Source of the DNA: Pseudomonadota bacterium
GTDB taxonomy: Bacteria > Pseudomonadota > Gammaproteobacteria > UBA4575
Direction of reading: 5' to 3'
Length of the DNA: 6,936 bases
Assembly: GCA_009839635.1 (NCBI GenBank)
Contig: VXPJ01000144.1
Span: 1-6,936, forward strand
In this document: one piece after another, positions 1-5,001 of the stretch
How positions within the stretch are numbered: position 1 is the stretch's first letter
Layout: each line of letters starts with the position of its first letter
Notes under the pieces: model-generated
The model's input: only the letters and a program-made list of their open reading frames with translations
What the model was told of the DNA's origin: nothing
Databases searched by the model: none
Made by a program: the position numbers and the translations under genes

Positions 1-447
1 GGAGATCTTGTTGCCGTACTTCTGCTTGATCGGCCAGAGCAGTCTGCGGGCCTTGTCGAGATTTCCATTGTCCGGCCAGCTGTTGACCGGGGCAAAACGC
101 TGGTTGCCGGTGCCCGCGCCGCCGCGGCCATCGCCGATACGGTAGGTGCCGGCTCCATGCCACGCCATGCGAATAAACAGGGGCCCGTAGTGGCCATAGT
201 CTGCCGGCCACCAGTCCTGGGACGTTGTCATCAGTTCAACAAGGTCGTTTTTCAGTGCGTTGTAGTCAAGACTCTTGAAAGCCTCTGCATAGTTGAAATC
301 CTTCTTCGTCGGACTCGATAGGGGGGAATGCTGGTGCAGGAGGTTGATGTTCAACTGGCTCGGCCACCAATCCCTGTTCGTGGTGCCGCCCTCAGCTGCA
401 TTGTTCTCCAACACGAGCTTTTCGGGACATTTACTCACTTCGGTCAT
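1..447 (-). CDS. katG: Catalase-peroxidase KatG, N-terminal part (runs off the left edge)
   Basis: Bifunctional haem enzyme that destroys hydrogen peroxide by catalase and peroxidase reactions in the cytoplasm. Read on the minus strand from the ATG at 447, the frame stays open for 149 codons to base 1, so only the first fifth or so of a roughly 720-740-residue family is present. The N-terminus is typical of KatG: a KCP motif at residues 6-8, GGTTNRDWWP at 20-29, then LNINLLHQHS at 32-41. The distal haem pocket is visible in the IRMAWHGAGTYR motif, with Arg93, Trp96 and His97. Trp96 is the residue expected to join the Met-Tyr-Trp cross-link needed for catalase activity; its Tyr and Met partners lie outside the window. 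No signal peptide is seen. The start is fixed by a strong AAGGAGA site seven bases upstream. It is divergent from pcnB, so it is transcribed separately. Identification is secure; the rest of the gene is unseen. Confidence 0.97.
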   Translation of the reverse strand, partial: MTEVSKCPEKLVLENNAAEGGTTNRDWWPSQLNINLLHQHSPLSSPTKKDFNYAEAFKSLDYNALKNDLVELMTTSQDWWPADYGHYGPLFIRMAWHGAGTYRIGDGRGGAGTGNQRFAPVNSWPDNGNLDKARRLLWPIKQKYGNKIS

Positions 448-454
448 GAAATTG

Positions 455-461
455 TCTCCTT
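455..461 (-). promoter_or_regulatory. Ribosome binding site of katG
   Basis: AAGGAGA on the minus strand, separated by seven bases from the katG ATG at 447. It is near the ideal Shine-Dalgarno sequence and spacing, and is clearly stronger than anything in front of the plus-strand genes of this window. Confidence 0.85.
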
Positions 462-500
462 GTGGTTATCAGATCTTTATTATTGCCAATTCGTGTTGCA

Positions 501-530
501 TTTATATTGTACTGGCATGGAGTTTTCTAA
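501..530 (-). promoter_or_regulatory. Possible katG promoter
   Basis: Within the AT-rich patch upstream of katG, the minus strand reads TTAGAA (530-525) then, after an 18-base spacer, TATAAA (506-501). This is a plausible sigma-70 type -35/-10 pair about 55 bases before the start codon. An overlapping TACAAT (511-506) is an alternative -10. I could not recognise an OxyR or Fur operator. The call rests on two loose hexamers in AT-rich DNA, so it is tentative. Confidence 0.35.
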
Positions 531-600
531 TTCATTTTCCCGAATGTATTAATCGATTTTGCTAATGGATGGGATTCTGGAGGGCATTTGGAAGTGATAC

Positions 601-643
601 CAGGTCGTCGGTCGAGCTTGAGTACGTTCGCTGAGATGACCTG
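601..643. repeat. Imperfect inverted repeat in the katG-pcnB intergenic region
   Basis: CAGGTCGTC at 601-609 pairs with GATGACCTG at 635-643, giving eight Watson-Crick pairs plus one position that would be G-U in RNA, around a 25-base spacer. It is not followed by a T run, so it is not an obvious terminator. It could be a dyad for a DNA-binding regulator or could be chance. Confidence 0.35.
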
Positions 644-694
644 CCAGGATGGCCTGAGACGCGGATCCGGATGTCGGTTTTACCCGTTTTACAT

Positions 695-723
695 GTGCCA
701 GAGGCTGGATCCGGTGGTATATT
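695..723 (+). promoter_or_regulatory. Candidate extended -10 promoter for pcnB
   Basis: GTGCCA (695-700, four of six matches to TTGACA), a 17-base spacer, then TATATT (718-723) preceded by TGG, which makes an extended -10 element (TGn). Transcription would begin around 730, about 30 bases before the ATG at 761. If real, the upstream in-frame ATG at 671 could not be used from this transcript. No transcript evidence is available here. Confidence 0.45.
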
Positions 724-760
724 GCGCAATGCACACTCCCTAAGAAGATCATCTTGTTCC

Positions 761-2050
761 ATGAAGCCTTCTGCAACTGATCGGCGCCGGGCGAATCCAA
801 ATCGCGGCGCACGTGTCGATATTGATACCTCACATATCAACCGCGACGCCCTGCGTGTGATTTCGGGACTGCATGCGGCAGGATTCCAGGCCTACCTTGT
901 CGGCGGCGGTGTCCGCGATCTTCTCCTGGGGTTTTCACCCAAGGACTTCGATATCGCGACCGATGCGCATCCCGAAGACGTGCGCAGACAGTTTGAAAAC
1001 AGCCGCATCATTGGTCGGCGTTTCCGCATCGTGCATGTATATTTTTCCCGGGGGTACGTGGAGGTTGCAACATTTCGTGCGGCCGGACGCGCGCATGTCA
1101 ACAAGCAGGGCCGCATTCTCGCCGACAATACCTACGGAAGCATCGAGGAAGATGCATTTCGCAGGGATTTCACGGTCAATGCCCTGTACTACGATCCCGA
1201 GGCAGGACAACTGCTCGACCTGGTGGAGGGTCGCCAGGATCTGGACGCCAAGCTGTTGCGGGTGATCGGTGACCCGGAATTGCGCTTTCGTGAAGACCCG
1301 GTGCGCATGCTGCGTGCCGTACGCCTGGCCGCCAAGCTGGGGTTCGGGATCGAGGCACAGGCGAAGGCCGCCATTGACCGTTTGGGTTATCTGCTGACTG
1401 AAGTGCCGCCTGCAAGGCTGTTTGATGAGATGCTCAAGCTGTTTCACGGCGGGTATGCGGTACAGACCTTCCAGGCATTGTGCGACTCCGGTCTGTTCAA
1501 GTACCTGTTGCCGCTGACCGAAAAGGCACTGCAGGACCCGTCACAGAAGAGGTTCAGTGACCTGGTCTACGGAGCCTTGCAAAACACGGATGAGCGAATC
1601 CGTGCAGGCAAACCGGTCACCCCCTCGTTCTTGTACGCCGTCTTCTTGTGGGGGCCGATGCAGGGGCTGGCCCGGCAACTGGAACTGGAAGGCCTGTCTC
1701 CCAAGGTCGCGCGCGAAGCCGCCATGAAAGACACTATCCTCTCGCAACTGCCCTACACCTCGATCCCGAAAAGACTGGGGTTTCCGATACGCGATGTCTG
1801 GGAATTGCAGTACCGGTTTTACCGCAAGCGCGGCAAGCAGGCGTTTCGCCTGTACCATCATCCCCGTTTCCGTGCGGCCTATGATTTTCTGTGCCTGCGT
1901 GCCGGTGCAGGAGAGCCGGTGGACAAGTTGTGTGAATGGTGGACGGTGTTTCAGGCGGCCGAACCGGTCATGCAAAAGAAAATGGCACGTTCGTCAGGTG
2001 GCAAGGCGGGCAAGACGCTCTACCGGCCCCGGTCCAAGACCTACCACTAG
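761..2050 (+). CDS. pcnB: Poly(A) polymerase I
   Basis: Adds poly(A) tails to the 3' ends of RNAs, marking them for exonucleolytic decay; it belongs to the class II nucleotidyltransferases shared with CCA-adding enzymes. With the start at 761 the protein has 429 residues, against 465 in E. coli. Visible motifs are LVGGGVRDLLLG (46-57), KDFDIATDA with the metal-binding Asp62 and Asp64, GRRFRIVHV (85-93), EDAFRRDFTVNALYYD (130-145) and RFREDPVRMLRAVRLAAKLGF (175-195). The GRRFRIVHV and PEDVRRQF stretches resemble PcnB rather than bacterial CCA transferase. The C-terminal 25 or so residues are basic, as expected for an RNA-binding tail. An in-frame ATG at 671 would add 30 residues of no recognisable conservation, across the candidate promoter, so I prefer 761; neither start has a good ribosome binding site. 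It is the first gene of the plus-strand array, 38 bases before folK. Identity is firm and the start uncertain. Confidence 0.93.
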   Translation: MKPSATDRRRANPNRGARVDIDTSHINRDALRVISGLHAAGFQAYLVGGGVRDLLLGFSPKDFDIATDAHPEDVRRQFENSRIIGRRFRIVHVYFSRGYVEVATFRAAGRAHVNKQGRILADNTYGSIEEDAFRRDFTVNALYYDPEAGQLLDLVEGRQDLDAKLLRVIGDPELRFREDPVRMLRAVRLAAKLGFGIEAQAKAAIDRLGYLLTEVPPARLFDEMLKLFHGGYAVQTFQALCDSGLFKYLLPLTEKALQDPSQKRFSDLVYGALQNTDERIRAGKPVTPSFLYAVFLWGPMQGLARQLELEGLSPKVAREAAMKDTILSQLPYTSIPKRLGFPIRDVWELQYRFYRKRGKQAFRLYHHPRFRAAYDFLCLRAGAGEPVDKLCEWWTVFQAAEPVMQKKMARSSGGKAGKTLYRPRSKTYH

Positions 2051-2088
2051 GCACACATGGCCTGAAGCACGGACCCGGGAACTGAACC

Positions 2089-2592
2089 ATGCTGGCATAC
2101 ATCGGTCTGGGCAGCAATCTGGAGAGTCCTGAAAAGCAGCTCCCGCGTGCCATGCAGACCTTGCAGCAACTGCCTGACATCCAGTTGCTACGAAGTTCGA
2201 GTCTGTATAGAAGCCAGCCCATGGGAATGGCCGGGCAACCCGATTTTGTCAATGCAGTTGCCAAGATTTCCACGGACCTCTACCCTATGGAGTTATTGGC
2301 CATTCTGCAGGAAATTGAGCAGCAGCATCAGCGTGTGCGAACGGAAGAACGCTGGGGCCCGAGAACGCTTGATCTGGACATCCTGCTGTACGGGGACCTG
2401 CAGATGCATACAAAAGAGCTTCAGATACCGCATCCCGGCATAAGTGATCGGGAATTCGTATTGATTCCCTTACAAGAGATAGAGGGGGATCTCGTGATCC
2501 CCGGCAAGGGCAGCCTGCGTGAATTGATTGACAAGCTTCCCGCGTACCAGTTAACCAGGATAGCGACCCCGGATGTCGGAGCACAACCTTAA
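2089..2592 (+). CDS. folK: 2-amino-4-hydroxy-6-hydroxymethyldihydropteridine pyrophosphokinase (HPPK)
   Basis: Transfers pyrophosphate from ATP to 6-hydroxymethyl-7,8-dihydropterin, the step before dihydropteroate synthase in folate synthesis; a soluble cytoplasmic enzyme. The 167-residue length is normal for single-domain HPPK. The family pattern is complete: YIGLGSNL (4-11), SSLYRSQPMG and QPDFVNAV (37-57), RWGPRTLDLDILLYGD (88-103) with magnesium-binding Asp95 and Asp97, and PHPGISDREFVLIPLQEI (114-131) with His115. These positions match E. coli FolK numbering as I recall it. The start at 2089 begins directly at the conserved first strand; a GGGA at 2077-2080 is a weak ribosome binding site. 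It follows pcnB by 38 bases and its last 20 bases overlap the kinase gene. pcnB-folK adjacency is a familiar proteobacterial arrangement. Confidence 0.96.
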   Translation: MLAYIGLGSNLESPEKQLPRAMQTLQQLPDIQLLRSSSLYRSQPMGMAGQPDFVNAVAKISTDLYPMELLAILQEIEQQHQRVRTEERWGPRTLDLDILLYGDLQMHTKELQIPHPGISDREFVLIPLQEIEGDLVIPGKGSLRELIDKLPAYQLTRIATPDVGAQP

Positions 2593-3223
2593 ATACATCG
2601 TCATCGAAGGATCCATCGGTGTCGGCAAGACCAGTCTGGCGCAACGCCTTGGCGATGAGTTTGGCTCATACCTGCTGCTTGAGCAGGCGGATGAAAATCC
2701 CTTTCTTGAGCAGTTCTACCAGAACCCCAGGGAAGCAGCCCTGTCCACACAATTGTTTTTTTTGCTGCGACGGACCAAGCAGTTGCAGGAATTCAGGCAG
2801 GCCGATATCTTTTCACCGGTCCGGGTATCCGATTTCCTGATCGAAAAAGACCAGCTGTTTGCGCAGATCACTCTCAATGCCAGCGAATATGAACTGTATA
2901 AGCAGGTGTACTCCTACCTGACAATTGATGCTCCCAAGCCGGACCTGGTGGTGTATCTGCAAGCCCCAGTGGAAGTCCTGCTGCAACGCATACGAAAACG
3001 CAAGCGGGGGTACGAGCGCCTGATTGGATCCGCCTATCTGGAGCAGTTAAATGCGGCCTATGCAAAATTCTTTTACAACTATGTCGACGCCCCCTGTCTG
3101 ATCGTGAACGCGAGCGAAATCGATTTCATCAACAGCGAGAAGGACTACCAGCAACTGCTGCAACAGATCCTGGACACCACGGCAGGGAAACGCTATTTCA
3201 ATCCACTGCCGTTCGCCAGCTGA
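2573..3223 (+). CDS. Deoxynucleoside kinase (dAK/dGK-like P-loop kinase)
   Basis: Predicted to phosphorylate a deoxyribonucleoside, probably a purine one, with ATP for nucleotide salvage; the substrate cannot be read from sequence. The 216 residues hold a Walker A loop, GSIGVGKT at 13-20, after a hydrophobic strand (YIVIEG). ENPFLEQFY (41-49) and QLFFLLRRTKQLQEF (60-74) are family segments of the nucleoside site. The C-terminal half has PDLVVYLQAPVEVLLQRIRKRKRGYE, the strand and the basic lid region that contacts ATP phosphates. The D/E-R-S motif of animal and Gram-positive enzymes reads VSDF here (about 85-88), which I believe is usual for the proteobacterial folK-linked branch. The gene overlaps folK by 20 bases, implying translational coupling, and lies 24 bases before panB. 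A kinase in this position is known from several proteobacteria. I leave the symbol blank because usage varies. Confidence 0.88.
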   Translation: MSEHNLKYIVIEGSIGVGKTSLAQRLGDEFGSYLLLEQADENPFLEQFYQNPREAALSTQLFFLLRRTKQLQEFRQADIFSPVRVSDFLIEKDQLFAQITLNASEYELYKQVYSYLTIDAPKPDLVVYLQAPVEVLLQRIRKRKRGYERLIGSAYLEQLNAAYAKFFYNYVDAPCLIVNASEIDFINSEKDYQQLLQQILDTTAGKRYFNPLPFAS

Positions 3224-3247
3224 ATTCATGAGTACCCGGTTCGCCTT

Positions 3248-4051
3248 ATGAGTGTCCATCATCCCGCCAAAAGCATCACCCTGAAGCGCTTGCAGGCCAT
3301 GAAGTCGCAAGCTGAGAAAATTGCCTGCCTGACCGCCTATGATGCGAGCTTTGCCGCCGTGCTGGATGCGACGGGGGTTGATGTGATTCTGGTCGGTGAT
3401 TCCCTGGGCATGGTCATACAGGGCCGTGAGAGCACGGTATCCGTGACCATGGACGACATGGTCTATCACAGCCAGTGCGTCACTTCGGCAGTCCGGCATG
3501 CCTTTGTAATCGCCGACATGCCCTTCATGACGTACACCAGTGTGCAGCAGGCCCTGGACAATGCGACGGACCTGATCCAGCTGGGAGGTGCTCAGATGGT
3601 CAAGCTGGAAGCCTCGGTCCGTCAGGCAAGCATCGTGCAGGAACTGAGCGAATGCGGTATCCCCGTGTGTGCGCACCTGGGGTTGCGCCCGCAGTATATT
3701 CACAAGCTCGGCGGATATTCCATGCAGGGCAACGACCAAAAAAGTTCAGATGATTTGCTGAGAAGTGCGGAAAGCCTGCAGGCTGCGGGTGCCGATATGC
3801 TGCTGCTCGAATGCATCCCCGAAACGCTGGCCCGGCGGATCACAAGCAGTAGCTCCATACCGGTCATCGGTATCGGTGCCGGACAGGATTGCGACGGGCA
3901 AATTCTGGTGCTGCACGATGTGCTGGGCATCACCCGGGGCATTACGCCGAAATTTGCGAAAAATTTCCTTGCCGACACACACGACATTCCATCGGCCATC
4001 CGCGCATATGTGGACGCTGTGAAAAGTTGTGGTTTTCCATTGAAGTCCTGA
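3248..4051 (+). CDS. panB: 3-methyl-2-oxobutanoate hydroxymethyltransferase (ketopantoate hydroxymethyltransferase)
   Basis: First committed step of pantothenate synthesis: it moves a hydroxymethyl group from 5,10-methylene-tetrahydrofolate to alpha-ketoisovalerate, giving ketopantoate. It has 267 residues, against 264 in E. coli. Motifs in order are TAYDASFA (29-36), VGDSLGMVIQG (49-59) with metal ligand Asp51, IADMPFM (88-94) with Asp90, MVKLE (117-121), CAHLGLRPQ (141-149), LLLECIP with the catalytic Glu188, IPVIGIGAG and DGQILVLHD, and PKFAKNF near the end. The segment after MVKLE reads AS where E. coli has GG, and CAHLGL replaces CGHLGL; both changes are mild. The start at 3248 has no clear ribosome binding site. 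A seven-codon frame, 3228-3251, ends in an ATGA overlap with this start. It lies 24 bases after the kinase gene and 17 before panC, so co-transcription is very likely. The folate dependence links it logically to folK. Confidence 0.97.
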   Translation: MSVHHPAKSITLKRLQAMKSQAEKIACLTAYDASFAAVLDATGVDVILVGDSLGMVIQGRESTVSVTMDDMVYHSQCVTSAVRHAFVIADMPFMTYTSVQQALDNATDLIQLGGAQMVKLEASVRQASIVQELSECGIPVCAHLGLRPQYIHKLGGYSMQGNDQKSSDDLLRSAESLQAAGADMLLLECIPETLARRITSSSSIPVIGIGAGQDCDGQILVLHDVLGITRGITPKFAKNFLADTHDIPSAIRAYVDAVKSCGFPLKS

Positions 4052-4068
4052 TTGCATCAAACCGGACC

Positions 4069-4920
4069 ATGCAAACCGTCGCGACAGTGGCTGACTTGCG
4101 CCAGCAGATTTCTTTGTGGAAGTCGCAGGGCGAGCGCATTGTGCTGGTGCCCACCATGGGAAACCTGCACGAGGGGCATCTCGCGCTGGTCAGGCATGCT
4201 GCCCGCTGTGGCAGTAAGATCGTGTGCACCATTTTCGTCAACAGCCTGCAGTTTGACCGTCAGGAGGACCTGGCTGCCTACCCGAGGACTCCCCGAGAAG
4301 ACCTGGATGCCTTGCGCTGTGAGAATACCGACCTGGTGTTCATGCCGGAACATGCAGAAGTCTACGCCGAGCAACACCGCGTTCAAAAAAGCCTGCCTGT
4401 GAATCCGCTCTACCGGCAGCTGTGCGGGGAGTTTCGGCCGGGATTTTTTGACGGTGTCGCTGAGGTGGTGAGCCGGCTGTTCCACATGGCAGACCCCGAC
4501 GTGGCGGTATTCGGAGAGAAGGACTATCAGCAACTGCTCATCATCAAGCAACTGGTGAGGGATTTGGGGCTGGCAATAGAGATTGAGCAGGTGCCGACCC
4601 AGCGCGAGCATGACGGTCTGGCATTCAGTTCTCGCAATGCCTATCTTGACCCGCAGGAGCGCGCCATAGCCCCGCAACTGTATGCCGAGCTGGTCCGTGT
4701 GGGCGAGCGAATCAAAAGCGGTCTGCGCACATTTTCGCAAATGGAATCCCAGGCCACCGAGCGACTGCAACGGGCAGGGTTTCGCCCGGATTACGTAGCC
4801 ATCCGGGATGCCGAAACACTCGAAAACGCCGCCTATGAAGCTGACTACATCGTCATTCTGGCAGCTGCCTGGCTTGGCAAGGCGCGGCTGATCGACAACA
4901 TATTGGTGCGGTCTGGCTGA
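4069..4920 (+). CDS. panC: Pantothenate synthetase (pantoate-beta-alanine ligase)
   Basis: Joins pantoate and beta-alanine using ATP through a pantoyl-adenylate intermediate, giving pantothenate. The start at 4069 gives 283 residues, the same length as E. coli PanC, and begins just before the Rossmann strand. The open frame extends upstream into panB (from 3889), but that part has no PanC similarity and is rejected. Visible motifs are VPTMGNLHEGH (27-37) with the HIGH-type His34 and His37, FVNSLQFDR (56-64), YPRT (71-74), GEFRPGFFDGV (120-130), DVAVFGEKDYQQL (144-156) with Lys151, Asp152 and Gln155, and DGLAFSSRNAYL (182-193). Two usual consensus residues differ: FVNP reads FVNS (Ser59), and RPGHF reads RPGFF (Phe126). 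The Gln61 beside Ser59 and the KMSKS-like SSRN are kept. It follows panB by 17 bases. Assignment is firm; whether the substitutions affect activity is unknown. Confidence 0.96.
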   Translation: MQTVATVADLRQQISLWKSQGERIVLVPTMGNLHEGHLALVRHAARCGSKIVCTIFVNSLQFDRQEDLAAYPRTPREDLDALRCENTDLVFMPEHAEVYAEQHRVQKSLPVNPLYRQLCGEFRPGFFDGVAEVVSRLFHMADPDVAVFGEKDYQQLLIIKQLVRDLGLAIEIEQVPTQREHDGLAFSSRNAYLDPQERAIAPQLYAELVRVGERIKSGLRTFSQMESQATERLQRAGFRPDYVAIRDAETLENAAYEADYIVILAAAWLGKARLIDNILVRSG

Positions 4921-5001
4921 ATGAGCGGTCCGCTCCCCCTGTCCATCGCGTTCTCTTGCACAGGTGGGGACTTGCCTTGCGGCGGATGATGTACTGGCCG
5001 T

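Larger units (their letters stand above)
448..760. other. Divergent intergenic region between katG and pcnB
   Basis: About 313 bases between the katG start and the preferred pcnB start. From 462 to about 570 it is AT-rich and holds the katG leader and possible promoter. From about 570 to 690 it is GC-richer, with an inverted repeat (CAGGTCGTC at 601-609 against GATGACCTG at 635-643) and no recognisable gene. The 8-base sequence GGATCCGG occurs twice (663-670 and 707-714). The last part, 695-723, holds a candidate pcnB promoter. Small open frames here on both strands show no family resemblance and were not called. Confidence 0.6.

Noticed and set aside
293..565. Plus-strand open frames of 90 and 74 codons across the katG 5' end and upstream region
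   Set aside because: They run antisense to the katG N-terminus, which is unmistakable, and into the AT-rich promoter region. There is no ribosome binding site or recognisable protein.
549..840. Minus-strand open frames of about 90 codons over the katG-pcnB intergenic region
   Set aside because: The two frames overlap each other and the pcnB 5' end, and the products look like random translation of GC-rich DNA with no domain.
935..1447. Minus-strand open frame of 170 codons inside pcnB
   Set aside because: It is a shadow of the pcnB catalytic domain, with no independent family signal.
3889..4068. Upstream extension of the panC frame overlapping the end of panB
   Set aside because: The extension has no PanC similarity and overlaps well-conserved panB sequence. 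The ATG at 4069 gives the standard 283-residue length.
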